Shown here one piece after another: positions 34,290-47,500 of a stretch of 64,000 nt of DNA. Within the stretch, counting starts at the first letter, position 1. The number at the start of each line of letters is the position of its first letter. The notes below the pieces were generated by a model. The model was not told the DNA's origin. It searched no databases and saw only the letters and a list, made by a program, of their open reading frames with translations. The DNA is from Opeltia flavorubescens (lineage: Eukaryota > Ascomycota > Lecanoromycetes > Teloschistales > Teloschistaceae): NCBI GenBank assembly GCA_000442125.1, contig KE546978.1:434001-498000 (forward strand), read 5' to 3'. The translations under genes and the position numbers were made by a program.

Positions 34290-37200
34290 ATGGTTTCAAG
34301 AACGGGACGGACGACTCCGTACTCGCGACCTCAGGCGCAGGCGACCAACGGCGACGTACCGCCCTCAAGCATATCTGCGCAATTAGCAGATAGGCTTGCC
34401 AATGCTCGTCGGGATTCCTTTTGTCAGGACCAGGAAAGCTTCAAGTTGTTGCTAAAAGAGGTACTCGATGGAGACGATGTCTGGCAAGCTGATCATGCTG
34501 CTGGGAATGATAACCCAACCGCCAGCGGCAGGCTAATACAAGTCATCGTTCAAGCTGGTCTGGACATGCACACCAACATGAGAGCAGAAGCAAACATCAT
34601 ATCACAAACAAAACCTTCGGACGCATTGAAGAGTCTAAAGGCCATCGATCTGACTATATCTCGGTGTCCGGATACTCTTTTCCAGCCTCTAGAACTTGAT
34701 TCTTCGTCGGGCTTTCCGCTTTTCGCTTGGTTGATACCTAAATTACTCCTTCAGATCAGTGACTGCGAGTTCGAAGATTACGAAAGACTGGTCCTGAAAC
34801 TTATCGAGCGTTGGCGGATAATTTCCGAATTAGCAACGACGAGGCTTAAGAGAACACTTCAGATTCTAGACTACTTACGACTACTCATCGCAGGTATCCA
34901 CTTGGCCGCAACACTTATCTCTTATCCGAATACTAACATTTTCTGACTAGACCTTGTTGCTTCGACCGAAACCTGGTACACCAGCAAGAATGGATTAATT
35001 GAGGCTCTAGATTCTCCAGTGCCGACATCAGAAACCATCAAGGAGATCTTCCCAGACCGTGACGGGACCGCGGATGGTATCACTTCGATTCAGATACTTC
35101 CTAGAAGCGCCCCACATGCGTTTGTCATTATTTGTATTTTGATCTCCGCATCTGTACCACCACTGGATGAGCTGCCGAGAACTCCTTGCCACCGTCACGT
35201 GGAGTTGATAGATTCCACAGTTTATGACCTTAGGCGCACCTGGGCTGCGCTGATTGCCAACAAGTACTCTGTCAATCACTTCTTGGGCACCTGCCTAGGA
35301 TTACTTCTCGTCTGTCTTCGTAAACTGCTCAAAGTCCTTCCTAAGATTGCTACGGCATCTGTGACACTTTCCAAGGCTGCAATCCTGATATCCCAAGTTT
35401 TGTCTTCTGTGCTTGAAAAAGGTTCTCCTATTTTCAGTCCGTTACTTGAATCGGAGATATGTCTCACCCTTGCCGAGGTTTCGAGACTGGCTTCGGACTC
35501 GATCCCTGTCTTTCAACTGTTCTCCGAGCACCTTATGCCAATGCTCTCGCAGGCAATACGCGTACGTGAATATCCCCCTGCTCTCACCGAAGCAGTAAAG
35601 GTGAAGTTTCCATTGTTTGAAGTAGGTCACTGCTAATAAGATCTAGCACGCCATTGCTTCTCTAGCTAATCTTGATGTCATGTCCTCTGACACTTCGACG
35701 TCTGGATGCTCTGTCAATCATACTGAAATACTTCCGCATGGCTCTCATGCTGGAGCTGACGTAGGAGCACGAAAACGGCTCCGCCTTGATAATACCGAAA
35801 CTGCTTCCGATATCGGTGGTGTAGAGCTGCTGTTGAACCGAAAGATGCTCCAAATCCTTGGCTTGCCTGATACGACATCCATCGCTGAGGCAAGAGCAAC
35901 CGCAGAGTATGTTGACCTCTCTTCACACATTAGTGCATACTTCTCATACTTCCAGGGAAATATTTCCAACATTCGACGAAACCGATCAAAGTAATCTATT
36001 TAATTGCCTAGGTCAGATGCCATGTGTCAAAACGCGATCAATCCAATTTCCAGCCGTAAAACCAGGTTCAAGATCGACGTATTTCAATTGTGCAACATGC
36101 GATGGCCGGCTGCTGCAGGAATCTGGTCAGTACTGGCTTTCCGAAGCAGACAGTGGTCATCTTGTGAAAATGCTTGAAGATTTCATAAAGCTTTTACAAG
36201 TTCAGAGATTCGGACGATCACGGGTTGCTGCTATACTGGCATCGAACCGGGTTCTTAAGCACTGCAGAGAATCAGCGCACTTCGATCTCGCCGCATCACT
36301 GCTCGGTCAGCATTGCCTGCAAGCCCTAAGAAGTTCATCGCGGGATGTACGCATCGCAGCAGGGTATACTCAAAACCCAACATTTTGCACCAGTGATTTT
36401 ATTAATTGGCCATAGTCGCCTATTACCTAGCTTTTTGCGCAACGGGATTGATGAAGGCCTACTCGAACGCAACCGCACTCTGGCTTTGAAATCCTTGCGA
36501 AGCCTCTCGGAAAAGAGCGAGTTGTCTCTGCAGGAGACGTGCATCCTCGCTTGGGGCCAAATTGCAAGGTAGAAATCTTAATCCCCGACAGCACTTAGCC
36601 CAGAATAACGTGCGGTGGAAGGGTATCAAGCGGAGACGAGACAAATATCGTGTTGGTACGATTAGTGAGTTACTTAGGACACACAAATCCTTTGATATGC
36701 AGTCTGGCTTCTGATGAGGTTCATCCTTCTCAACGACATGGAGATTCCTACTGACATGGATAGCTCCAACGAATCTGTAGCCATTCATCCTTCTCGTCCT
36801 TGAAGTTTTTGGCACCTTTCTGGCGAACTCTGGCACCGATTGTAGTTCAAGACCTACAACGCCGACCTCAGACTGCCCAGTACCTTTCTGATCTATTATC
36901 CTTGAGTGTATCAGAATTCCTCCAAATTACTCAGATTTATACACTTCCGTATTTAGTCTTGACTAAGCAGCGTGATCTCTTGCAGCGTGTCGCAGATGCC
37001 TGCAGTCGCACTATCCAGGGGGTTTGTATGGAACCTGATAACATGTCAGCTATATTGGCCAACATAATGTTGCGATCCTCAGGCGAGACAGAGGTAACAA
37101 TCATGACAGCCTTTCAAGTGATATCGTCTGATTTCGTCAATGTCAACTGCTCCGAACTCGTCAAGGCAGAGCCAGTCCTTATCGCATCGGAATTGCTTAA

Positions 37201-40200
37201 GGCAGCAGGAGACGCCGATGACACTACCAAACTCACTGTAGGCCCCGAACTATCAACGAACTTTCCTAAAATTTGCTGACTGCCCAACGCCAGGCTTACG
37301 AAGCGCTTCACTTCCTCGCAAGTCTTATGTACGGGAAGCATGGAACTCCGCGAGGAACGGCGAGGAAGAACAACATCACGGGTTCCTTCTTTGAAGCTCA
37401 CGTGCTGGGCATCATGGCAAACCTTTCAGACACTATCAACGATAACAAGGGCACTCAGACTGCAGGGGAGAAGATGCGGTGTATCAAAGCTATTCAAGAG
37501 ATGGTCACGATGGCGAAGAGTAATGTGAACAACGCTCTCCCTCAAGTACGTATTTGCGAATAAATACATTTGTCCATCGGCTGCTGAGGCATTTTTAGAT
37601 CTCTGCATGTCTTCGCTCTGCCATCAAAAATCCGGAGCTGCGAGATGAAGCGTTTTTGAGCTGGGTGGCAATGACAGATGCTTTAGGCGTAGACGAGGTC
37701 CTGAACTTGATTGAGTCGACATTTGCAATCATTGTCCAATACTGGGACAGCTTTAAGCCCAGCTCACAGACACGAGCGTACCACATGATCAGCCAGCTAC
37801 TTGAGACTCAAGCCATATCTATCCAAGATATCGTTCACACAATACCATCGTTAAGATCGATACCGATGATGTCAAAGTTCGAGGATGGGATTAATACGGC
37901 CAAACATCAAAGGCCGACCAAGCACCAGCTCCAATCCCTTATCCAGCGATCTCGGCATGAAAATATTACCGTCGTTGGAAGAGCACTGATAGAGCTTGAG
38001 ATGTTCCTAGAGGAACACCAAGGTTTCATCTACGAGCTTGCAGTTAAAGAGCAGCCAGATACTATAATCCCTGAGCTTGCCCGGACATTGCTCGACATTT
38101 CTGTACAAACAAACGATTCTGATGATGTCACGGCCATACTCAGTGCACGATGCATTGGGCTTCTCGGCTGTTTAGACCCGACCAGGATTGAAGCCCCACG
38201 AGAAAAGAAGGAGGTTCTCGTACTTTCGAATTTTCAGGAAGAAGATGAAACGATTGACTTTGTCCTGTTCTTTCTCCAAGAAGTTCTGGTGAAAGCATTT
38301 CTTTCCGCTACTAATCCTAGAGCACAAGGCTTCTTAGCATTCGCAATGCAGGAACTGCTTAAGTTCTGCGGTATCAACGGCGCCGTGACCGCACGGCATC
38401 AAGAGAAACATGCGAATCCAAGATATCTGAGATGGTTTGCTATTCCCGAGTCTACAAGGAACAACTTAACCCCATTCCTGAACTCCAAATATGTGGTCAC
38501 CGCTGCCACGGCCCAGCCAGAAACCAAATACCCCATATATCGCCCCACCACCACTCACGGGCAATGGCTCCGTGCTTTTGTCTACGATCTCCTTCGGAAA
38601 GGTCAGGGCGAAAATGTGGTCGACCTTTTCGATGTTCTCAGCCGCGTGATTCGGACCCAAGATACTCCCATTTCTACTTTTCTACTTCCCTTCGCTGTGC
38701 TGAACATACTTATCAGCGGTACAGAGCGTCAACGACGAGATGTTCGTGGCGAGCTACTGGTGGTATTGAGTCATGAGTTGCCAGAAGGAGACCCTACCAG
38801 GAAGAGCAGCTTAGTATATTGCAGTCAGGTATATTACTCGCTCTACTCTAGTTTTACGTACTGAACCTGGTTGACAGAACATCTTTCAAGTGCTTGACTA
38901 CCTCTCAAGGTGGTGTCAAGAGAAGAAGAAAGAGATCAGCGCTTCCAGAGCGTCCTCTTCACGCTTGAACCCGTCCGAAATTGAAGCTGCCATTGCGCAA
39001 ATCAACAACGTCGAGTCGGTAGTCGGAACCATTCCAGCCGATGTTATCTCACGCAGGGCTGTTGACTGCAAGTCATACGCCCGAGCGCTCTTCTACTGGG
39101 AACAGTATATAAGGCAGCAAAGACTTGAAGCTGGTGGGGAGAATAGTGACGAGAATATGGAGCCATTATATGAGCGGCTACAGCAAATCTATACCCAGAT
39201 CGACGAACCGGACGGGATTGAAGGTATCTCATCTCATTTGCATGTACTCGACATTGATCAGCAAATACTCGAGCATCGCAAAGCGGGTCGCTGGACTGCA
39301 GTTCAGAGTTGGTATGAGCTGCAGCTGAGCGAAGGCCCCGATGATGCTGAAGTACAGTATAATCTTCTTACTTGCTTAAAGGAGTCTGGTCAGCACGGTA
39401 CGAGTGCCCTGATATCTCCATGAAGGCAAAGCTGAATCTAACCCGATAGATGTCTTGCTCAATCAGATCGACGCTTTCAAGGCGTCCTCGGTATCATCGT
39501 CGCTTTCCCTTCCATTTGCTTGCGAAGCTTCTTGGGTGACCAGTAAATGGAGCAAGCTTGAAGGATACCTGGCACTTGTTCCTGCGAGCTTGGACGGAAA
39601 CTTCAACATAGGAGTTGGTCGTGCATTGCTTGCACTCGCCAAGGACGAAAAGGAGAACTTCATCCGAATACTAGATGACATTCGCCGAAGAACTGCAAAA
39701 CGTCTATCGGCAACAAGCACAGCTTCGTTGCAAGCATGTCATGATGCTCTGTTGAATCTTCACGCACTCGCCGAGATCGAGGCCATCGGCGGTGGACGAA
39801 TGTATGGTCCATCTGATAACAAATCGGCTGTAGTCGCGTCTCTCAACCAACGCCTGGAGTTATTGGGGGGAGCTTTTAGCTCTGATAAGCAATATTTGTT
39901 GGGGCTCCGACGGGCAGCCATGCAATTGTCCAAGTTTGTAGTCCCTTCACTGGAGATTATCTGCAGCTAACATACTTGCAAGGGATTCCGCCAACACAGA
40001 TATAGCATCAGCCTGGCTAACGAGCGCGAAGCTAGCGCGCAAATCTGGCTTTGTCCACCAATCCTTCAACGCCGTACTCCATGCCTCTCAACTTGGCGAT
40101 AATTCTGCTACAATTGAACATTCCCGCCTGTTGTGGAAGGAAGGCCACCACCGAAAAGCCATCCAAAGCCTTAAAGGAGCAATTGCAGCAAACGCCTTCC

Positions 40201-42230
40201 GGTCGCATGATTATCTGCAGACCGAAAACGCGTCGATCACGGTTAACGCCGGACGCCAGCAAGGACAAAATGCCCCCAAAGCGCGAGCTCACCTACTGCT
40301 TGCCAAATGGGTCGATAGAGCCGGTCAGACTCAGTCAGAGTCAATCGTACAGGAATACAGGCACGCTATCAGATGGCACGCGAGGTGTGAGAAGGCGCAT
40401 TATTACCTCGGAAAGCATTATAATAAACTCTTCGAATATCAAAAGGCCAGGCCAATGGCGAAGAGAGCTCAGGCCTTTCTTTCCGGCGAGACTGCTAAGC
40501 TAGTAATCGATAATTACCTAAGATCGTTGGGATACGGGGCGAAATATATCTACCAGACCCTTCCCAGAGCTTTGACAGTATGGCTTGAACTTGGTATAGA
40601 AATTGAGCAACCTCCAGAAGTTAAACTCGGAAGCCCAGACTTTTGGGCTCACACTGCCCAGCAACGGCGCAAAATTCTTATGCATGTCAACGCTGTCGTC
40701 AGGAAGATGGCTGACCGGCTTCCTGCTTTCGTTTTTTATACCGCTTTCTCGCAAATTGTGGCCCGTATCGCACATCCGAACCCCACGGTGTTCCCTATAC
40801 TCGTCGATATTGTGGCAAAGGTAGTCGTTGCCCATCCGCACCAAGCACTATGGACTCTGCTAGCAGTGGTCAAATCTTCCAACAAGGAAAGATCGCTGCG
40901 AGGCCGGCAATGTCAGGATAAAATCAACAATGACTTCAAGAGATTCAAGGACAGCGTAGATGGGAAGGACTTCAAGACTTTGATTAACAATGGTCAGAAG
41001 TTATCGGAACAACTCCTGCACGTGTGTGAAGGCGATATCAGGGGGAAACCGTCGACCATCAGTTTGACCAAAGATCTTGGCTTTGTTCACAAGACCGCTC
41101 CATGTAGAATGGTCGTGCCTCTAGAAACAACCCTGAGCGCCTCTTTACCCACGGCAACTGATGACGTCGATATGAAGAAGCATCGAGCATTTTCCAAAGA
41201 TATCGTGACTATATCCGCCTTTCTTGACCAGGTTCTTGTTCTCAATTCGCTTCAAAAACCAAGGAGGATCAGTATCAGGGGTTCCGACGGTCATGTCTAT
41301 GCCTTGCTTTGCAAACCTAAAGATGACCTTCGGAAGGACCAACGCCTCATGGAGTTCAACACGATGATCAATCGCTTCCTGAAGAAGGACGCCGATTCAA
41401 GCCAGAGGCGCTTGTATATCAAGACATATGCAGTCACCCCACTGAATGAGGAATGTGGCCTTATCGAATGGGTCGACAACTTGAAGACGCTGCGAGAAAT
41501 TTTGCTGAGCGTATACAGGCAGCGGAGTATTGCCCTTAACTTCACCGAGCTGCGGACATTACTCCCCGAGACTTGCTCCCCATCAAGTCGGATGAGTATC
41601 TTCGTTAACAGAGTCCTACCCAAATTCCCCGCAGTCTTCCACGAATGGTTTGTTGACATGTTTCCTGAGCCTGGGGCATGGTTTGCAGCCCGACTTCGGT
41701 ATACACGTTCATGTGCTGTCATGTCAATTGTTGGCCACGTTCTGGGCCTCGGCGACCGCCACGGCGAAAACATCCTTTTCGAGGAGGGCAACGGTGGTAC
41801 CTTCCACGTCGACTTTAATTGCCTTTTCGACAAGGGCCTCACCTTCGAGAAGCCAGAATTGGTACCATTTCGACTGACGCACAACATGGTAGACGCGTTT
41901 GGGGCCTATGGCTATGAAGGTCCCTTCCGAAAATCATGCGAGCTGACCTTGCGCATTCTAAGGCAGCATGAAGATACCCTGATGACTATACTGGAGACAT
42001 TCTTATACGACCCAACTACCGATTTCATCGGGAAAAAAAAGAAGCAGGTCAGCCTTGTGCCTGATACACCGGAGGGGGTGCTTGAGTCCGTAAGGAGCAA
42101 GGTTCGAGGTCTGCTCCCGGGCGAATCATTACCGTTGTCTGTTGAAGGATACGTAGACGAGTTGATCGTACAAGCAACAGATCCGGAGAAACTTGCGGCA
42201 ATGTATATCGGTTGGTGTGCTTTTCTGTAG
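34290..42230 (+). CDS. uvsB: DNA damage checkpoint kinase UvsB/Mec1 (ATR)
   Basis: This is the ATR/Mec1 PI3K-like protein kinase that signals replication stress and DNA damage, acting with its Ddc2/UvsD partner at RPA-coated DNA. Twelve exons: 34290-34893, 34951-35600, 35647-35906, 35956-36363, 36416-36568, 36622-36718, 36764-37237, 37294-37545, 37599-38828, 38878-39397, 39450-39933, 39983-42230; about 2,459 residues, near the length known for this family. The N-terminal two thirds are HEAT-like helices. The FAT region includes the ARAHLLLAKW and EKAHYYLGKHYN stretches. The kinase domain shows LGLGDRHGENILFE (catalytic loop) and FHVDFNCLFDKG (metal-binding DFN-type motif). The FATC ends the protein (LAAMYIGWCAFL). 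The sixth exon start was placed at 36622 because it gives the family sequence IARVSSGDETNIVL. Divergent from tad2. Confidence 0.93.
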
Positions 42231-42361
42231 GAACTAATGCGAAAGGGCCTCTTAGTCTTAAAGGGTTTACGACACGTGTGAATGACATCTTCGTGTTTCG
42301 CTCATTTGAGTCATGGAAAGACTCGGTAGGTCGCCGGAGTGGGATGCATAAATCTTCATTG

Positions 42362-42990
42362 CTACCTTGATATTGCCGATTCTATAGGTGCTCTACTTGT
42401 TACTCCATAATCTCCCGCAGCTTCGTCACAAAATTCGGCCATACGTATATCCTTCATAGTCAACCCCTGAGGCCTGTGGGTCGTCCAAGTGATACTAGTG
42501 GAATTATAGATCTATATTGCATATCAGTGTTTTCCCTACACATCTACCAAGTGGGTCATGCGAACATTGGTCCATTCGGGATGATGACACTCTATTTCAC
42601 ATCGAGACGCTACCTTGCACATGAACTCCTACTCGGTCCATATGTGAGCAGCGTGTCCGCCATGCTTTTGGCATAGATCCTCTTGTTATCGGGCATAACA
42701 TTTCAACCAAGTGACCGACTTACCCATGTTTTCCTGAATGTCTTGAAATGGAAATCGGCCTGAATGCCTCTACCATCCGGCGATACGGACCACCTACCCC
42801 CTGAACGGTAGAGAAGAGGCTTCAATGCCTGCAGAATTTCTCCTTCATTCTCTCCATTGGCTATTTCAAGGCTTCGTGCGGATGTATCGTGACGCCTAAA
42901 CTGCGGCTTTGGAACCAAGAACCGGCTCTTAATGTGAACGTATGGGAAATGTCGCGGGCCAGCTGAAATCCTCGTAAAAGCTCTGATCAT
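42362..42990 (-). CDS. Pterin-4a-carbinolamine dehydratase
   Basis: A PCD/DCoH-family enzyme that dehydrates 4a-hydroxytetrahydropterin during recycling of the cofactor of aromatic amino acid hydroxylases. Three exons (42724-42990, 42566-42625, 42362-42511) give about 158 residues. Introns are 98 and 54 nt. The family core is rebuilt by splicing: WSVSPDGRGIQADFHFKTF, KTW joined to FMCKVASRCEIE, the signature CHHPEWTN, then IYNSTSITWTTHRPQGL with a following Asp. The N-terminus (IRAFTRISAGPRHFPYVH) is basic and hydroxylated, suggesting a mitochondrial presequence; this is inference. The final 15 residues past FCDEAA are not conserved as far as I recall. Convergent with uvsB, 131 bp between stops. 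Confidence 0.86.
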
Positions 42991-43383
42991 GGCTTACGAA
43001 AATCCGAATCATTAAAGCTTTGAAGTGGTCATCGGATGTTCAAGATCCCATCCAGAAATCAAGGCGACGGGCGAAGAATTAAAGCTCTACTGACAGTATA
43101 TAATACAAGATCGTTACAACGTGCTTATTACCAATATAAAACTATTGGGACAAAATAAGATCAACCCTAATTATATAACGAAAAAGTTTCTTGATCTTGA
43201 TCAAATCATAAATAGGTACCGGCGTCTATGTACAAAGTGCATTATAATCAGTATTCGCTGAGATGCACACAGTTCTTCGACTGGTGCGGAATGAACCTTG
43301 ACTATCTATAATGGTATCGTCGCCAAACCAAACTGGCCAACCGTCAGAGTTGGAATCAGAGCTCGTATCTGATATCCTATGTA
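42991..43383. other. A+T-rich intergenic region
   Basis: About 390 bp between the pterin dehydratase start and the erg25 stop (both minus strand). It is A+T rich and has no coding frame. It should carry the dehydratase promoter and the erg25 3' UTR. Confidence 0.4.
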
Positions 43384-44461
43384 TCACTGAACCTTCTTTC
43401 CGTCCTTTTCCATGCGACGCTCCCTTCTCTTCTTAGCAGCATCAGGTCCGGACTCGGTATCCAGGAGGTAGTCCCACCACCTGAAGCTGCTGGAATAATT
43501 TCCAATGAACCTCTCATGATGAACATCGTGATGTTCTGCACCGGCCCAAAAGGGGAGGAAATGATGCAAGCTCCATGGAAATTCGTAGCCGCTGTGGGCG
43601 TCGATCGCCTGAAATAAGCGACAAACGATCCACAGATACATAGTAAGGATGTGAAGATCTCCAGTCACAGCACACCATAAGATCGGTGGCGCTATAGTGC
43701 CGAAACCTAACATCATAACCTCTATGGGTGACGCGTACTCCGCTGCCAGACCAAAGGGTGCCGAATACTGATGGTGTATCTTGTGAATGCGCTTATAGAG
43801 CGGGCCCCAGTGGAGTGCTCGATGGTTCCAATAATGCCATGTGTCTTCCAAGACAAAAAAGATGGCAATTTGATATGCCATGGTCAAAAAGCTGGGGAAT
43901 GGAACTCCAGTGGCCATGCCGAAATACTGTGCCATCGGATGGAACAACCTATCGAACTGTCAATAGAAGACTTACGCTGGCATAATTCGAGCCAAGAGAC
44001 GTACCATATCTGAGGGAGTTCGACAGTGAAATGCGAAAGCAAGACCAACTTCGCGCATTTCCACTGCTCTTGCGCGGTTGGGATTTTTTGCTACTACCAG
44101 TCAGCTCGTGGATCCGTCAAGACTGGCTAGATTTTGTTAACTTAAGGCGTACGTTTTGAATTTTATACCTATTGAGATACTGTATACGATCAATGATCAT
44201 CCAGGGGATCGAACGGCCGAAGTACACAAGCTCGTGCATGGCGAAGGACATGATTCCGGTTGCGAGCACATCGTTTTGCATGAAAGCGTACCATGCAGCC
44301 CATAAACGTTCGAAGATATTAAGATGGATATTGTATTTAGTGATTTCGTCGAATTGGCCCCAGTAGGTATCGGGGGGCGTGTAGAAGAGGGTGGAAGTTG
44401 TCGAGTTCCTTGTGCAATGGATTAGTATCACGAGTGAGCATGATTCTCCGATAACTTACAT
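43384..44461 (-). CDS. erg25: C-4 methylsterol oxidase Erg25
   Basis: Erg25 is the ER-membrane di-iron oxidase that removes C-4 methyl groups in ergosterol synthesis. Exons are 44460-44461, 44153-44408, 44005-44090 and 43384-43948 (about 302 residues, normal length). The three histidine boxes are present: WNHRALH, HKIHHQ and HHDVHH, with membrane segments such as [16 protein letters not shown]. The start is unusual: the only in-frame ATG before [10 protein letters not shown] is formed by splicing, with AT at 44461-44460 before a GTAAGT donor and G at 44408 after an ACAAG acceptor; a TACTAAT-like branch site lies inside the 51-nt intron. Other introns are 62 and 56 nt. An upstream frame from an ATG at 44597 overlaps this start in a different frame and may restrain translation. 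Confidence 0.9.
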
Positions 44462-44782
44462 GGTCACAGCCCACAGCCTGACGATCTGAGTGAATATAGT
44501 GATGGAGTCGCAAAGTGGAAAGCCTAGAATGCGTTGAGCTTTCCAAGATTTCCTTTGTCGATCGACCTCCGGCTGTTGGCTGTTCCGTTCCTGCCAAGCG
44601 TCTAGTTCAGCCCTACATGTATTAACCTATCAGCATGCAAAGGAGATGAACTGATGTGTTATGTATTGTCGATTTGATGACAAGCTTACAGTTCAATCGT
44701 TCCGATGATTTTGCTGATGAAGAGACGTAAGTGAAATGGCAGACGGACTCCCCTATTCGCGTCTATAATGTAAGCTTGCGTA
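44462..44782. promoter_or_regulatory. erg25 5' UTR with upstream ORF, and shared promoter with nca2
   Basis: A 321-bp head-to-head segment. On the minus strand an ATG at 44597 opens a frame (MAGTEQPTAGG...) that runs through the erg25 start region in a different frame, with or without the erg25 intron. This part is probably 5' UTR. No defined promoter motif was recognised. Confidence 0.45.
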
Positions 44783-46959
44783 ATGTCTTTAGTCTTTGAG
44801 TGAGTCTTGCTATTTTCTCAACCCTCTTCGGATGGCTGAGAAGCATTAAGTCAGGTCCACCGTATCGACGTACAGCTAGATAGACTGCACTGGGCTAAAT
44901 ATGCATCCGCGTCGTCCTCAGTCGAGTCAGACTCTGGTTACACTACATCAAGTGATCGCTTGGAGGTGAACGACGCCCGCATTGGAGAATTACAATCAGC
45001 CATCAAGCGATTGTCCACTACCACTACTCGGAACGTCCCCCTATCATCTCAATACATACAACATGCATTGCGCCTCGCCAATTACCCAGACGACCCTTCG
45101 ACTACAGGAGATCAAGTTCGACCCGATAAGCCTTCTTCGGCAGAGCAAGACCTCGAATGGCTGCTGGTTAGCAAAGCAACTGCACAGACGCATGGACTAA
45201 TCATCAATATGCTCTTAGAGCAGACTCTACCCCTGGGTCGGGATATCTGGTATTGGGGTGAGGTCTTAAGCTCTTCTTATTATCTTGGGTTGTACTCAGT
45301 TCAGACTCTCCCGGCGGAGATCTGGCAATGGGGTATCAGTATCTACGGCGACATCCGAAGGAAATTTCAACCTGATGGAGGCCCGTTAGCTGCATATCAG
45401 ACCCAAGCCGGCTCCGTAACGCAAAGGTGGTCAAGGTTCTACAGTCTGGTCAAAGACAGCGTCCATGACCGCTCCTTACGAGGCGCTCAATCGAGGATTG
45501 TGTCACCTTTGCTACTCTACCGTTCCGAGGTGCGCTCGAAGCAACAAAGGCTAAAGAGATTGCGAGAATTAAGTGCCTGCGGTTTAGGTGTACTCGTGGA
45601 CGAGGGCATGAACCTAGATGGCGATGAGGGTGGTATAATCCGTGCAAATGATCGCAGAGACGAATGGAAAATGGTAGTTTTGAAAAGCGTTTCTCTCATG
45701 GAGACCATTCTTCGTAATCTCACAGCCCTTGAACTGGGTACACATGAGTTTGAAGATATTGTATTTACTAGTGTCGAAGATGATACTGAGTTATCACACG
45801 CTGACATCTCAGGTGATGGCTCCAGCCGACGTTTGGGTGTGATGATCAATCGGCTACAAACCATTCTGCAATTACATATACCGACCCACATCTCTAATTT
45901 TCAACGACTCGTCAGAAAACATGGACGGCCTTCGCTATTTCTTCGATATTGGCTACCGGCGACTGTACTTCTGCTCTCATCAAGTACCTTGCTTCGAATC
46001 GCGGTAAATCGAAAAGTGCAGCTAGTGACCTGGCTACATGACTTAGGAGCGACGTCGGTAGACTTCTGGAACAACTGGGTGGTAGAACCAGTCCGAAAGC
46101 TCGTTGGAACTATACGGCACGATAAAGACACTGAAATAGCAATCATGAGCAAAGACAGTCTGCGAGGTGACCAAGCCAGCTTAGAGCGCATGGTGGTTGA
46201 TTTCGCACGGGATAACCCTTCTACGGCAAGTGGAATGCCTTTGGACGAAATGGAACTGGCAAGCGTTCGCGCAAAAGTTAGAGAGGGTGATTTAACGCCT
46301 GTGCTTCGAGCGTATGAAAAGGACCTACGTAGGCCTTTCGTCGGGACTTTTCGGGGTGAACTTATCCGTGCCTTATTAATTCAGGTACAGAAGACCAAGG
46401 TCGATGTCGAAGTCGCGCTTGGCGGCATCGATGCTCTTTTGAAGAGTCAGGAATTAGTATTTGGGTAAGCACTTATCCCGATTCCTCATCGACTAGCAAC
46501 AATAGATCTGACTTGAGCTAAGATTCGTTGGTTTGACCCCCGGCGTCCTTGTATGCATGGGCTCGTTCCGTTGGCTTAGCGGTGCTTTTGGTGGCCGCAA
46601 AGGCAAGCTGGAGCAGAAACGCCGGGGTCAAAGGATACGGTTACTTCGGTTTGTGGCCTGAAATGCTCGCGCCTTCCGTTTGGTCATGTCTGTTGACTGA
46701 TTGACGTCCCAGTAACATTGATCGAATCCTAAGCGGGTCCGCACCATCGAATAACGGCATGCTTTCATACAAGGACCACGGCATGCTTTTATGTGAAATT
46801 CACGTACTCCGGCAATCAAGTCAACGTGTAATGCCAGCAAACGTTTTCGCGGAGTTTTTGGAGGAAATAAATGAGTTGACAGACTTACGGACCGGCGTCG
46901 AACGACAGATTCGGGTTGTTGATCGCATTCGGTGGGCATATTCGATGTGGATGCAGTGA
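44783..46959 (+). CDS. nca2: Nuclear control of ATPase protein 2 (Nca2)
   Basis: Nca2 is a mitochondrial membrane protein that in yeast affects expression of ATP synthase subunits 6 and 8. Four exons (44783-44799, 44851-46464, 46523-46648, 46713-46959) give about 667 residues. The 17-base first exon was found from family sequence: MSLVF joined to DQVHRIDVQLDRLHWAKY, matching other fungal Nca2 starts, over a 51-nt GTGAGT intron. Landmarks include AEQDLEWLLVSKATAQTHG, YWGEVLSSSYYLGLYSVQT, a membrane helix LPATVLLLSSSTLLRI, and the splice-restored FVGLTPGVLVCMGSFRWLSG, a second hydrophobic stretch. The C-terminus has NIDRILSGS, MLLCEIHVLRQ and a final RVVDRIRWAYSMW. Stopping at the in-frame stop at 46466 would lose this whole end. 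Confidence 0.9.
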
Positions 46960-47500
46960 TCTTGGGCTGCGTCACTCGTCTAATGATTTTGCCATAGCGA
47001 CGGCGTTCTTGTTCAGCATAGCTTCTCGAGATACCACGTCACATGGCGTTCAATATTTGCTTGACTACTGCAATCCTTGCTAAGAGCAGTCTTCGAATGA
47101 GAAAAGTGGCCTGTCGTTTGACGAAAAAGTGTATAAGTAAACAAAAATTGATACATGTAATGGGTGATAATTGACTCTTCAAACGGAGCTTATCTTGTGA
47201 CTCCAGGGGAATTATGGGTTCCGTCATTTCCTGCAACCTTAACTCCGCCAATGAATCCGCCCACCTGATCAACATCACCAGTTTTTACAGCCTAGGAACG
47301 ACATTGTATCGATCTCCTCATCACCAATACCTGCTGGATCCCGATAGCACCTCACCAAGCGGTCTGCATCACTTGCTTCTTGTCCGTGTCGAAGGCGACC
47401 GCGACCGACCGCCGCTCCGTACTCTAACCTCTTGAGGTCTTTGAGCAATCTACTACCGTGTTGCTCCCCCTAAAAGTGACCTACATATTATCTTTTGAGC
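46960..47500. other. Intergenic region upstream of the Rab gene
   Basis: About 540 bp between two plus-strand genes. No supported frame. It should include the nca2 3' UTR and the Rab promoter and 5' UTR, which contains pyrimidine-rich stretches near the start. Confidence 0.4.

Noticed and set aside
36569-36603. A 35-nt intron in uvsB
   Set aside because: A 53-nt intron ending at 36621 gives a better match to the family sequence (IARVSSGDETN) and fits the other intron lengths.
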